The notes beneath the pieces were generated by a model. That model saw nothing but the letters and a program-made list of their open reading frames with translations. It did no database searches and was not told the DNA's origin. A DNA stretch of 64,000 nucleotides from Bacteroidota bacterium. GTDB lineage: Bacteria > Bacteroidota > Bacteroidia > NS11-12g > UBA9320. The position numbers were made by a program, and so were the translations under genes. Positions 45,804 to 55,710 of this stretch are shown here, one piece after another (position 1 is the first letter of the stretch; each line of letters starts with the position of its first letter). The DNA lies in assembly GCA_947468275.1 (NCBI GenBank), contig CANIKO010000004.1, positions 1 through 64,000 on the forward strand, given 5' to 3'.

Positions 45804-48800
45804 TTAGTTAGTAACTATTTTATTATTCTTAAACTCAATTTTGAACTCGATGCCCTTATCAGGGTGACTTGATGCGCTTATTTTTCCTCCAAGTGATTCA
45901 ATTTGTGTTTTTACCATATACAATCCTATTCCCTTGCCTTCGGCATGCCCCTTATGGAAGCGCTGATACAGGCCAAAAAGATTTTGGCCATGCACAACTA
46001 GGTCGATGCCTATGCCATTGTCTTTGTATAGGATGATTAATTTATCACCTTCAATACGCGTTGTAATTTCAATGATTGGTGGGCTTTGGCTTCTATATTT
46101 TATGCTATTAGAAATTAGATTAAAAAATATGCTATGTAGGTATGATTTTATAGTATCTGTTTTTTCAGCGTCCTTAAAATTTAGTTTAAACGTAATATTT
46201 TCAGATTCAATCAATGACTTTAATCCTAAATTAATAGAATTAATGATTTCACTAAAGTGTATGGTCTCTACTTTAGCATTCAGTTGATTTTTAACTTGGA
46301 GTATTGCATTTAAATCCCGTATTACATCGTCTAATTTTTCAACCGATTTTAAAATCTGAGTTTCATATAGTTCTTTTTCAGTATTACTTAAATTTTTAAG
46401 CTTCAATAAGCCTTTTAGTCCAATAATATTAGAAACCGGGGACCGCAAATTATGAGACACAATGTAGGCAAATTGTTCCAAATTTTTATTCTGCCCTATT
46501 AAATCTTTAATAAGATTACTTTTTTCTTCTTCGGCTAAAATAAGATTTGTTATGTCCTCTTTAATGCCCAAAAAGTGGGTTATTTCTCCTGTAATGGTTT
46601 TTACGGGTGAAATGACAGCCGATTCCCAATACGTCTCCCCATTTTTCTTTTTATTTAAAAAAGTTCCATGCCAGCTTTTTCCGTTTTTTATCGTATCCCA
46701 AAGGGTTTTATATTCCAATTGGGGTGTATGATCAGATTTTAATATTCGAGGGTTTTTACCAATTACTTCCTCTGGAGTATATCCTGTAACCTCTGTAAAC
46801 TTTCGATTTACATAAATAATATTTCCTTCTAAATCAGTAATTTCCGACATTATCGGGCTTTGATCAATAGCGGTTGATAGGATACGGATACTTTCTTCAT
46901 CTTTAGCTATTTTTACCAGGTATTGTTTTCGTAATGCTTCTTTCTCAATATTTTCGATAGCAAAGGATAGGTTTTTACTTACCTCTTTAAGCAAAGTGAT
47001 TTCTTCATTATCAAAATAATTGACTGTGGATGAGTATAATACATATACTCCAACTACCTCCTTATTTTTAATTAAAGGCAAAGAAATAATGGAATGGAAT
47101 CCATGGGCCAAAGCGGTGGTTTTCCATAGAGCCATCATCGGGTCATTTTCTATATCATTGCAAACGCTATAATTTTTATTTTTTATGGATGTTCGAGTTG
47201 GACCATTTTCGTTTAATGTATTGTTTTTTGAAATGATTTTGATTTCATCCAGGTAGCCATCATTGCCTCCTGCATGAATTACTGGAATTACTGCACCAGT
47301 ATTTTCATCCAACATCCCTATCCATGCCATTCTAAAATTCCCTAATTTAACTGTTAGTTGGCAGGCCTCATCTAAAAGTGTTGACTCATCGGTGGCGTAT
47401 AAAATAAGTTCATTTATTTTACTTGTTAATTTATTTATACGACTTAATTTTAGTGCATTTTCTTCAGCAATTTTTCTTTGCGTAATGTCGATAATAGAGG
47501 TAAGAAGATATTTCTTTGACGACATTTCAATATCATTACTAAAAATTTCAATATCCTTAATACTGCCATCTGCTAGTTTATGCTTTACCTCTCTATGGAA
47601 ATTGATACCTTGGGCTGTTAATTGAATATTTTTTTTTGTAGTATTTGTTTTATCAATATTTAAATCAAAAACTGTCTTTTTTATTAATTCTTTAAGCGGC
47701 CAACCATAAAATTGGCTTGCCTCTGCATTGGCATGCATAATATGGCCGCCGTTAGGGTTAATAATTAATTTAATAGTGGATTTATCTTCAAATAAAATTT
47801 TATATTCAATTTCATTCTCATTTAATAATTTTTCATTATTTTTTTGTTCGGTAATATCTCTAATAGTTCCAAATATAGTATTTGAAGTAACATCAAATAT
47901 AGCTGTCGCATTAACATCTACAATTCTTCCATCATTTTCGCGCTTTATTTTGTATTCAACATCGTACGGTTTATTTTTAGATATTAAGTCGCTTAATGCA
48001 TCATCCAAATAGGATTTATACTCTGGCTGTCGAAAGCGTTTTAACTCATCAAAAGTTATTATTTTTTTATCGGTTCCATAAATTTCAGCGGCCCCTGTGG
48101 ATGGGTATAATTTTTTTTCTGAAAGTTTGAATTCCCAGTTCCCCATTTTCCCGATTTTTTCATTTGACTTTAAAAAGTTTTCAATTTTTATTTTTTTATT
48201 TTTTAATTCTTCCGTTTTATTTACGATTTCTGTTATTTCTTTAAATGTACAAATCACTTCTCTTATACTTCCGTCCTCCTTCAACTGAGGATCGGCATTT
48301 ACCAAAAGCCAAACCCGATCATTGGTAAGGGGGCGAAATACTCCCATTACAACATTAATGACAGGTTGACCTGTAGCAATACTCATCGGCACCGGATGTG
48401 TATGGCCTGGAAATGGGCTTCCATCTTCATGTATCACATTCCAATAGGGGTCAAATGATGATTTACCGATTAATTGTTCTTCGGTAAGGCCTAGTAATTC
48501 CAAAGCCCTTGGGTTACTTAAAATCATTTCGGCATTGGGACCCTGCACTAATACGCCTACATTAAGATTAGAAACTAAACTGTGATATCGGATTTTACTT
48601 TCTAATAATGCGTCTTGTGCTAACTTTTGGGTTGTTATATTTATTGAACTAGTAATAGTGCAAAGCGAATTGTCAAGAAATAGTGTTTCAATGGAGGTAG
48701 AAACCCAAATTAATTTTCCCTGATTGTTTCGCAATTGAATTTCAAAATCTTTGACGGATTTATTATTCTTAATAAGGGAGGCAATTTTACTAAATTCACC

Positions 48801-49565
48801 CTGTATCGGTTTTACATTTAATTGGTCGGTGTTTTTTCCAACCACTTCATCCATGGATGAAAAACCAAATAGTTTGAGATATTTTTCATTGCAATTAATG
48901 ACAAAATTATCATTTAAACGTATAATTATTAAAGCATCCGGCGAATTATAAAAAATAGAACTAAATAATAAATTTGATTTTTCAAGTTCCTGTTCGGCTT
49001 TATTAAGTGCGGTGATATCAATAACATTTATAAGGCATGTTGCTGAATTTTCGGATAACGTGCCTGTAATAGCCACAGCAATGGGCAAATTTTCATTAGC
49101 AAATAAGGTTACATGACACGTTTGAGTGCCCTTGCCTTCAATTAACGTTTTAAAAAACGTATTAAATATGGGCCGGGTTTTATCAGAAATATAAAGTGCA
49201 AACTGGCTTCGAAGCAAGCGATGCGAAGGTTTGCCTAGCATGTTAGCTCCACTTAGGTTAATTTCAACTATATCCCCCTCTTTGGTTAATGAAAAATAAC
49301 CGGAAGGGGCAAAGTCATAAAGTTCAATAAATTTTTTATTGGCTTCTTCAATTCTTTGTTCTTTAAGCCATATTTGCTCATTGGCCATTACCAGTTCAGA
49401 GTTCATTATTTCCAACTCAATTTGGTGAACTTCAAGTTCATGAATGAATTCTTTTGTTTCAGTTATGGTAAGATTATCCTTAGGATTTATAGAAAGAGAT
49501 TTATGCATTTCTTCGGCTTTTAGGCGAAGGTTAGAGGTATTATGTTTAATATTTTTTATTCTCAT
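45804..49565 (-). CDS. Soluble multi-PAS/GAF sensor histidine kinase (paralogue)
   Basis: A 1253-residue cytoplasmic kinase without membrane segments. Order: coiled coil (~35-80), PAS1 (~78-188), PAS2 (~198-315), PAS3 (~325-450), PAS (~465-580, equivalent to PAS5 of the paralogue), a PAS of a different type (~590-700, HANAEASQFYGWPLKELI), GAF (~720-870), PAS (~885-1005), HisKA with phospho-His1038 in FAYIVSHNLRSPV, and HATPase_c (DNGIGID, GKGIGLYMV). Compared with the 1513-residue paralogue it lacks one PAS plus a GAF-like domain after residue ~455 and has a replaced module before the GAF, while the ends are almost identical. It pairs with the receiver 34 bases downstream. Confidence 0.94.
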   Translation of the reverse strand: MRIKNIKHNTSNLRLKAEEMHKSLSINPKDNLTITETKEFIHELEVHQIELEIMNSELVMANEQIWLKEQRIEEANKKFIELYDFAPSGYFSLTKEGDIVEINLSGANMLGKPSHRLLRSQFALYISDKTRPIFNTFFKTLIEGKGTQTCHVTLFANENLPIAVAITGTLSENSATCLINVIDITALNKAEQELEKSNLLFSSIFYNSPDALIIIRLNDNFVINCNEKYLKLFGFSSMDEVVGKNTDQLNVKPIQGEFSKIASLIKNNKSVKDFEIQLRNNQGKLIWVSTSIETLFLDNSLCTITSSINITTQKLAQDALLESKIRYHSLVSNLNVGVLVQGPNAEMILSNPRALELLGLTEEQLIGKSSFDPYWNVIHEDGSPFPGHTHPVPMSIATGQPVINVVMGVFRPLTNDRVWLLVNADPQLKEDGSIREVICTFKEITEIVNKTEELKNKKIKIENFLKSNEKIGKMGNWEFKLSEKKLYPSTGAAEIYGTDKKIITFDELKRFRQPEYKSYLDDALSDLISKNKPYDVEYKIKRENDGRIVDVNATAIFDVTSNTIFGTIRDITEQKNNEKLLNENEIEYKILFEDKSTIKLIINPNGGHIMHANAEASQFYGWPLKELIKKTVFDLNIDKTNTTKKNIQLTAQGINFHREVKHKLADGSIKDIEIFSNDIEMSSKKYLLTSIIDITQRKIAEENALKLSRINKLTSKINELILYATDESTLLDEACQLTVKLGNFRMAWIGMLDENTGAVIPVIHAGGNDGYLDEIKIISKNNTLNENGPTRTSIKNKNYSVCNDIENDPMMALWKTTALAHGFHSIISLPLIKNKEVVGVYVLYSSTVNYFDNEEITLLKEVSKNLSFAIENIEKEALRKQYLVKIAKDEESIRILSTAIDQSPIMSEITDLEGNIIYVNRKFTEVTGYTPEEVIGKNPRILKSDHTPQLEYKTLWDTIKNGKSWHGTFLNKKKNGETYWESAVISPVKTITGEITHFLGIKEDITNLILAEEEKSNLIKDLIGQNKNLEQFAYIVSHNLRSPVSNIIGLKGLLKLKNLSNTEKELYETQILKSVEKLDDVIRDLNAILQVKNQLNAKVETIHFSEIINSINLGLKSLIESENITFKLNFKDAEKTDTIKSYLHSIFFNLISNSIKYRSQSPPIIEITTRIEGDKLIILYKDNGIGIDLVVHGQNLFGLYQRFHKGHAEGKGIGLYMVKTQIESLGGKISASSHPDKGIEFKIEFKNNKIVTN

Positions 49566-49692
49566 TTATTTTATTTCATCATTTATAATTTATCAAATCA
49601 AAACACTCATTGCGCTTATTTTTTTAAAAAATTATTCCAGTAAAAAAGCTGAAATAGGTAATTAGGTATTTAATCTCTTAACGCTATTTCTC

Positions 49693-49818
49693 ATGTTATA
49701 TTTTTTAATAATCTTGGTCGTTGGCATTTTTTTAATCGTATCGTTTTTTTATTTGATTTGTCCAAATCTAAAAAAATTAAGGCGGCTTAACCTAATATTT
49801 AGCCTAAAATCACTGTAA
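49693..49818 (+). CDS. Possible small single-span membrane protein
   Basis: A 41-codon ATG-started frame: about 22 strongly hydrophobic residues (MLYFLIILVVGIFLIVSFFY) followed by LICPNLKKLRRLNLIFSLKS and L. A single membrane span with a basic tail is typical of small bacterial membrane proteins. It is divergent from the 1253-residue kinase. AT-rich DNA easily yields such frames by chance and no ribosome-binding site is obvious, so this is only a candidate. Confidence 0.25.
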   Translation: MLYFLIILVVGIFLIVSFFYLICPNLKKLRRLNLIFSLKSL

Positions 49819-49829
49819 AAAGGGATAAA

Positions 49830-49858
49830 AATCACTATAAAAAGGAGTTATAGTGATT
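49830..49858 (-). terminator. Hairpin with T tract on the minus strand
   Basis: AATCACTATAA, AAAGGAG, TTATAGTGATT is a perfect 11-bp inverted repeat. On the minus strand it is followed by TTTATCCCTTTTT, so it could terminate minus-strand transcription arriving from the CTD relic. It is far (700 bases) from the nearest minus-strand stop. Confidence 0.45.
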
Positions 49859-49930
49859 AGAAAGAGGGGGGCTTTTAGAAGGTGAAAAAGAGGTTTTGTT
49901 GATTAATTTCTCCACTAGCTGAAATAATAA

Positions 49931-49993
49931 TTGTTTTGATTCCAAACCGACCTGCCATTTTTTACCCTCATACAATAGATCCCATAGGCTGAG
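49931..49993 (-). pseudogene. Decayed type A T9SS CTD fragment
   Basis: Minus-strand translation gives SAYGIYCMRVKNGRSVWNQN, clearly related to SANGIYWVRVKNGESVWNQK at the end of the PKD protein at 16344-20066 and to the orphan tail at 16197-16340. The usual Trp is replaced by Cys (TGG to TGT), the following KVVV strand is lost, and no CTD sequence can be read upstream. It is a short relic in a gene-free gap. Confidence 0.6.
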
Positions 49994-50239
49994 GTGATGC
50001 CGAGTTGATAGTTTAACATTGAATAGAATGGCGAATTTAAGATAATAATACATTATAATCCTTTTTTTAGTTTGAGATTTTATAAGTTTGATGTTATAGT
50101 TATTAGTATCAGGTAAAAATTCTGAATTAAATTATTCTTAATAATATTTATCTTTTTGTTACTTTTTAAAAAGTAAACTAAAAAATTCAAAGAGTTCTTC
50201 AGTATAATTTTAACCAGTAAATTAGGCTTTTACAGCGTA

Positions 50240-50265
50240 AATTAGGCGCTTCACAGCGCCTAATT
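50240..50265. repeat. GGCGC-TTCACA-GCGCC hairpin element, copy 1
   Basis: AATTAGGCGC, TTCACA, GCGCCTAATT: a 10-bp perfect stem, followed by ACTAATTCTACTAACTATAA. The same loop and core stem with a similar tail recurs at 55595-55640. It lies about 300 bases beyond the stop of the large type B CTD gene; no T tract follows, so it is more likely a repeat element than its terminator. Confidence 0.5.
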
Positions 50266-50559
50266 ACTAATTCTACTAACTATAAATATATATAAAGAAC
50301 AATATATTGCAGCAAAATGAGTAAATAAAACTATGGATTAAAAACCAATTTTAAATGTAAAATAACATGAGTAATAAAATACTTTAAATAGACACCGATA
50401 AAGTGAATAAATTTAATTATAAGTTATTTTAGAAGAATTAAAGGAGAAATGGTGCTGGATTTAAATATAAAATAGGGTTTAAAAATATTTTGTTGATTTA
50501 GATAATGGTGGGTTGAATAGTTTGTAAGTTTGAATAAGTATGAGTGTCTTGGATTAAAT

Positions 50560-53500
50560 TTATTCAACAATTGTTATTGTTCCTTTTAATGAATAACTCC
50601 GATTATCTACACCCATAGCTTTTAATTGATACATGTAAACGCCACTTTGAATGAGAGTTCCTTTATACATTCCATCCCATTCGTCATTAATGGATTGGCT
50701 AACATACACTTGTTCGCCCCAGCGATTAAAAATTTCAAGGGTAAAGTTTCTGCCGCTAAAGTTGGTATTGTTTTCTACAAATAATGAATGAACACTTATT
50801 TTATCATTAACCCCATCTCCATTTGGAGAAAAAGCATTAGGAAAAAACAATTTAGAAGGAGAAATAATACAGGATATATTAGATAAACTAGTGTCTTTGG
50901 CATCACCAGATACAGCCATTATACGATAGCAATAAGGGCCATTTATTTTTTCAAGTGTTTGATCATGAATAAAGCTGCTATCCATATTAGAGGAGGTGTA
51001 AATAGTTTTAAATGAACCCTCTTTTTCTAATTGCAATTGATATTCTTTTACACCACTTTTCCAGGTTTTATAAGTGTTCCAATGGGTGTAGCTTTTATAA
51101 TTATTTATGTCAATGTTCAATACAATGTTTTTTCCATCATACTTTGGCTGGCTTTGGTTACCGCATTTATCCGTTTCTGAAATTTGATAAGTGTAATTAT
51201 TAGAAGAAGTATGATTATCCTTATCTATGAAAAGGTTAGTTTCACTATAAAACCGTTCCACTTTTGAAGTTTGCTGATTGGTACGTGTAATGTTATAATT
51301 CTTGAAATATAAATTATTAGATGCTTTCCAATCAATTTTTATGGTATTATTATCAATTACCGAAACATTTTTTACATCACTAAATTTTGGGGGAAATATA
51401 AATTTTGGACTATTAGTAACTGTATTACTTTGAGATTTTAACGTGTTAAGCGTAGCTGTTATGTAATATTTATAAGGAAGGTTACAAAGCCCTGAATCAA
51501 GATACGAAGTCATATCAGAGGATAATGTAGTAAGTAAGCTGTATTGGGATTCACCTTGTTTTTGGCGATAGATAGTATAATTATCAATGGTTGGCCATCC
51601 TATGTAAGCGCTCCAATTCAATTGATTTGTATACGCCTTGTTGCTTGCTACTTTTAAAAACATGGTACAATGTTTTTTTCCTTCTCCACTTTCATATCCA
51701 CAGATATCCAGGGTTCTCAAGTCAAAACAAGTGGCTGAATCTGAAATGCTTTTTTTATAATAATCAAATTCAATTCCCATTTTAGAGTTGGTAGTATGTA
51801 TAGGAACCAAATTATTAGAATTATAAAAATTGCCTAATACAAACCGATTGAAATTAGTGGGGTTAGAAACTACCTGTATAGAACTATCAAAATTTACACT
51901 CACCAATTTTAGATCACCAGCAGGGATATTGGCAGGGTTTGGAATAATTAGATATAAAGTAGTACGATCGGTGCATTTATTGGTATCAGTAACCGTTAAG
52001 CTTATTGAAGCCGGGCCATAATCGTTGAAGACATGTTTTACATTATTTGATTTATAGAGTTTAGAATTTGAACCACTTATTAATTCCCATTTGTAATTAA
52101 CGATTGGAAATACACCCGTTGATTTATTTTGAAAGTTCAAAACTTTAAATTGGCACAGTGAATCCGTTAAATTGAAATTAGCTTTTGGTGTTGGGAAAAC
52201 AACGACATTGTGTTTTATAGTATCAAAACAATCATTCAAATTTTTAACTACTTGAGCTATTTGATACTTGCCTGCATTATAAATTATAGCCTCAGGTTTT
52301 GATAGGAGTAGGGGCTCATTCAGTTTTATTAAATAAAAATCGGAATTTGTTATGGAATCTGCCTTATTAACTAAAGCTATAGATTGTTTTTCGCAAACTA
52401 TTGAATCGCTTAAACTAAACCTAGCCGTAGGATTTTTTTTCACTATAACGTTCACTGGACTTGTAAATACAGCTTTGCAACCCAACGAATCAATGGCATA
52501 CAAGCGAGGGTGAAATTCCTGATGAAATACACCATCGGTAATAATTGAATATTTTTTACTTCTTATTACTGTATCTAAAGGAGAGCCATCATCATAATTC
52601 ATGTAGTGTTTAAAATAATCACGGCTTGTGTTTTTAAATTCTACATTTAATGGTTCGCATCCTTCATTTTTTATAATTTCAAAACTGGGTGATGGGCCTA
52701 ATACTTTTATATAATTGTTTCTATATAAGGTATCGCTGCATCCTTCATTACTTTTAGCAATTAGTCTAGTATTAAAACCTTGTAAAATGCCCGTGTTTGT
52801 TCTGTAAATATGACCCACACGAAAATCTTTAGTTGTTACATTTAATCCATCTCCAAAGTCCCATTTCAACGAATCTGCATTTTTTGAAGTAGAAGTAAAC
52901 TGAGCATAAACTGGAGCACATTTTAATATGGGTTGCAAAGCTGACATCTCAGCAACCACTAGGATAGAATTGATATTGCGGTATACAGTATCATAACAAA
53001 AATCTAACTTATTCGCTATTAAACCAATGGTATGACTTGCATTAGTTTTGTATTTGATTGTTATTTCATTTTGATAATCAGGATTACTGGTTATAGCATC
53101 TTTATCTAATAACCACTTAATTTTATTCGGATTTAGTTTAGATTGGTTGGTTAATATGACATTTTGACCAGCACAAACTATATAGTCATTAATTTTAAAA
53201 TCGGCAATTACACCTACTGAGATAAGTTGTGATGAGATGGTATGAGTGCATCCATCGCTATTTGTTACCTCTAAATTTATTGTGTATTCACCCCTTTTAT
53301 TAAAGTTAAATTTTGGAGAAAAAGTTGAATCATTAATAATTACAACATTTTGAGAAGGGGAGGCCCACCAATGGTATTTTATGGTATTACTTGAATTTAT
53401 AAAGTGGAAATTTTCGGCAATGGTTAATTGAGGCTTTACGGTTAATGGCACACAACCATTAAAGGTGTCCAAACGCATTTGAGCTGTAATTCCATTTATT

Positions 53501-55419
53501 TTTACCAAATTATTATTGATAATACTATCGCGGCATCCTTTATTAATTTCATGAACAAACTTCAGATTGTACTCTCCTGCTTTTGATATTTTTTCTTTGA
53601 AAGTATCACTTTTTATATATGTTTCATTAGCATCACTTTTATTGGTAATAAACCAAAAATATGAAAATTTAGCACGATTGGGTTCTGATTTTCCATATCC
53701 TAGCAAAATTTCATTTTTACAAATTATAGGGTTAGGGATTTTAAAAGCAATTTTAGGGATGACAATATCAATAAATTTCAGTTTGGTTATTGAATCCTTG
53801 CAACCTATTCCATTATCGGCTACCATTTTCACAGTGTATAATCCTGTATCAGGATATGAAAATTTTGGAGAAGTTAAATTAGAATATCCTAAAATTTTGG
53901 AAGTATCTTTATCATAAAATGTCCATTTGAACTTATCAGAAGCCATGTATGAACTTGGAGGTGTAGCTTGATTAAACTCAATAAATTGATTAACACAACC
54001 CACTTTATAAGCAGCATCAAAGGCTGGTAATATTTTATTGTTGCGTATATAGTTCTGACGTTTGAAAGTATCAGAACAACCATTGCTGTGTGTGGTAACA
54101 AGCATTACATCATAATACCCGGATTGTGTAACACTATATATTAAATTCTTTTTAGTCGATACAGTAGATTGTGAATTACCAGTTACACTCCAATTGTATG
54201 TCATATCCCCTGGTTCATATGACTGCGATAAATTTTTAAGATTTACGGTGTGAGGAAACTTACAATGATAGTAATCATCAGAAGTAAAATTGGCTTTCAC
54301 GCCTTTTACCCGAATAATATTTTTTAATAATTTAGAAACACTACAACCGTTATTTTCATAAGTGGCCATCACATCATACTTTCCTAGTGTATCGTATTTG
54401 GCGCGGCAGGTATAAGCATCTGATTTTGTAACGGTAGTAGTTCCAGGTAGGGTCCATTTAAAAACGCCTGGAAGATTATTGTTTGAATTTTCGATTCTAA
54501 TACTATTGCCTTTGCAAACGGCAGTATCTGAAAAAATAATGTCGATATTCTCGATTTTTCCAAACGCCAAATAATTCTGTTTGGTAAACTTGTGAATACA
54601 GCCATTTTCTGCTTTAACTTCTATACTTGGTGAATAAATTCCTGTTTTGTTGAATACAACTGTATCAGGATCTTTCAGAAATTGATTTAACGTTTCGCCT
54701 CCTGGGAATTCCCATTTGTAGGATATTATTTTGTTGCCATTGGTATTTATTATTGGTGTGAATTTTACTTTTTTAACAACGCAACCAGAGGTGTTATCAG
54801 CACTAAAATCGAGTATTACATCTTTGTAAATTATGGCAACGGTATCAAATTCTTTAATATCCGTACAACCATTCTTATCCTCTACAACAAGTGATAATTG
54901 TTTTATTCCAGCCGAAGCATAAGGATGTGTCAGTTTCTTTTGAACATTATTATAATTAGAACCATCAATCACCCAACTTCTTTTTACCGAATTAGGTGTA
55001 ATATCAAAATAAGTTACTGTATCTGCTCCGTCACATAATTTTATTCGAGAAGCATAATAATTGGGAATTGGTTTGGCAAATACTTCAACAAAATTTGGTT
55101 TTGTTAAAATATGAACCGTTTTATCTGGGAATGTAACTTTAACAGAAACAGAAACCTTACCTGCATTTTTAATATAAGCATAAAAAGTATCTCGACCTTG
55201 CTCAAGGCCATTGCCAAAATCCCAAACGTAATTAGAACCAGTTGGGGCATTATTAACTACCCATTGAAACAAGGCTGGCTGGCAAAGGGAAGCATTGTCT
55301 GAACTTAAACTAATTGTTTTGGATTGAGCTGCACTTTTATTAAAAAGAAAAGAAACAAATATCCCGATGATTAAGAGCATCGGCCTATATAAATTTCCAA
55401 ATTTGTTTAGGATTTTCAT
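50560..55419 (-). CDS. Giant secreted PKD/FnIII protein with type B T9SS C-terminal domain
   Basis: A 1619-residue secreted protein. Signal region MLLIIGIFVSFLFNKSAAQ. Residues ~35-1190 are a long array of at least ten degenerate PKD domains (YVWDFGNGLEQGRDTFYAYI, YKWEFPGGETLNQFLKDPDT, FKWTFYDKDTS, LKWDFGDGLNVTT), each ending in an NGC-x-D type motif. Residues ~1240-1510 hold fibronectin type III-like modules (NWSAYIGWPTIDNYTIYRQK, IDWKASNNLYFKNYNITR). The last ~95 residues (LFFPNAFSPNGDGVNDKISV, IFNRWGEQVYVS, WDGMYKGTLIQSGVY) are the gliding motility-associated type B CTD. The 5' leader carries AATTCTACTAACTATAAA just before the ATG, a motif shared with the next surface-protein gene. Likely adhesin-like; ligand unknown. 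Confidence 0.93.
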   Translation of the reverse strand: MKILNKFGNLYRPMLLIIGIFVSFLFNKSAAQSKTISLSSDNASLCQPALFQWVVNNAPTGSNYVWDFGNGLEQGRDTFYAYIKNAGKVSVSVKVTFPDKTVHILTKPNFVEVFAKPIPNYYASRIKLCDGADTVTYFDITPNSVKRSWVIDGSNYNNVQKKLTHPYASAGIKQLSLVVEDKNGCTDIKEFDTVAIIYKDVILDFSADNTSGCVVKKVKFTPIINTNGNKIISYKWEFPGGETLNQFLKDPDTVVFNKTGIYSPSIEVKAENGCIHKFTKQNYLAFGKIENIDIIFSDTAVCKGNSIRIENSNNNLPGVFKWTLPGTTTVTKSDAYTCRAKYDTLGKYDVMATYENNGCSVSKLLKNIIRVKGVKANFTSDDYYHCKFPHTVNLKNLSQSYEPGDMTYNWSVTGNSQSTVSTKKNLIYSVTQSGYYDVMLVTTHSNGCSDTFKRQNYIRNNKILPAFDAAYKVGCVNQFIEFNQATPPSSYMASDKFKWTFYDKDTSKILGYSNLTSPKFSYPDTGLYTVKMVADNGIGCKDSITKLKFIDIVIPKIAFKIPNPIICKNEILLGYGKSEPNRAKFSYFWFITNKSDANETYIKSDTFKEKISKAGEYNLKFVHEINKGCRDSIINNNLVKINGITAQMRLDTFNGCVPLTVKPQLTIAENFHFINSSNTIKYHWWASPSQNVVIINDSTFSPKFNFNKRGEYTINLEVTNSDGCTHTISSQLISVGVIADFKINDYIVCAGQNVILTNQSKLNPNKIKWLLDKDAITSNPDYQNEITIKYKTNASHTIGLIANKLDFCYDTVYRNINSILVVAEMSALQPILKCAPVYAQFTSTSKNADSLKWDFGDGLNVTTKDFRVGHIYRTNTGILQGFNTRLIAKSNEGCSDTLYRNNYIKVLGPSPSFEIIKNEGCEPLNVEFKNTSRDYFKHYMNYDDGSPLDTVIRSKKYSIITDGVFHQEFHPRLYAIDSLGCKAVFTSPVNVIVKKNPTARFSLSDSIVCEKQSIALVNKADSITNSDFYLIKLNEPLLLSKPEAIIYNAGKYQIAQVVKNLNDCFDTIKHNVVVFPTPKANFNLTDSLCQFKVLNFQNKSTGVFPIVNYKWELISGSNSKLYKSNNVKHVFNDYGPASISLTVTDTNKCTDRTTLYLIIPNPANIPAGDLKLVSVNFDSSIQVVSNPTNFNRFVLGNFYNSNNLVPIHTTNSKMGIEFDYYKKSISDSATCFDLRTLDICGYESGEGKKHCTMFLKVASNKAYTNQLNWSAYIGWPTIDNYTIYRQKQGESQYSLLTTLSSDMTSYLDSGLCNLPYKYYITATLNTLKSQSNTVTNSPKFIFPPKFSDVKNVSVIDNNTIKIDWKASNNLYFKNYNITRTNQQTSKVERFYSETNLFIDKDNHTSSNNYTYQISETDKCGNQSQPKYDGKNIVLNIDINNYKSYTHWNTYKTWKSGVKEYQLQLEKEGSFKTIYTSSNMDSSFIHDQTLEKINGPYCYRIMAVSGDAKDTSLSNISCIISPSKLFFPNAFSPNGDGVNDKISVHSLFVENNTNFSGRNFTLEIFNRWGEQVYVSQSINDEWDGMYKGTLIQSGVYMYQLKAMGVDNRSYSLKGTITIVE

Positions 55420-55710
55420 GATAATATATTTATAGTTAGTAGAATTAAGAATAGAGGATTTTTCTACCTCTTATCTTACATCAAAGTTGATGCTAATTCG
55501 TAAATGAAAAAAACCTTTATGTTTTACAATATCTCTTAAGTAAGAAATATTAGAAATTTGTATAATAATTAGTTTTTTTTGAAAAAACATGATAAAGGGC
55601 GCTTCACAGCGCCCTTGACCTAAATTCTACAACTATAAAAAAGACTTACTACTAATAAGACTTGATCTTTAATTAAAGGAGCCATCCTTTTGGGATGGCT
55701 CACTTTAGTG
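55420..55710. repeat. Intergenic region with hairpin element copy 2 and shared leader motif
   Basis: Between two surface-protein genes. AAGGGCGC, TTCACA, GCGCCCTT (55595-55616) has the same loop and GGCGC core as the hairpin at 50240, again followed by AAATTCTACAACTATAAA. On the minus strand AATTCTACTAACTATAAA lies 12 bases before the ATG at 55419. The downstream end carries the terminator at 55679. Confidence 0.5.
55679..55701 (-). terminator. Terminator hairpin of the C25-like protein gene
   Basis: GAGCCATCC, loop, GGATGGCTC: a perfect 9-bp stem 10-32 bases after the stop at 55711 on the minus strand, followed by CTTTAATT. The T tract is weak but position and stem strength fit a terminator. 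Confidence 0.65.

Larger units (their letters stand above)
49566..50559. other. 994-base gap with CTD relic, small ORF and hairpins
   Basis: The largest gene-poor stretch of the window. It holds: a possible 41-residue membrane ORF (49693-49818); a perfect 11-bp inverted repeat (49830-49858) preceded by a direct repeat of AATCACTRTAAAAAGG; a decayed CTD fragment (49931-49993); and a GGCGC-TTCACA-GCGCC hairpin (50240-50265) with its AATTCTACTAACTATAAA tail. Between 50290 and 50559 I see nothing. Confidence 0.5.

Noticed and set aside
40320-49565. Possibility that the two large kinases are an assembly duplication.
   Set aside because: The middle modules differ in type and number, synonymous differences occur throughout, and the intergenic regions are unrelated, so these are real paralogues.
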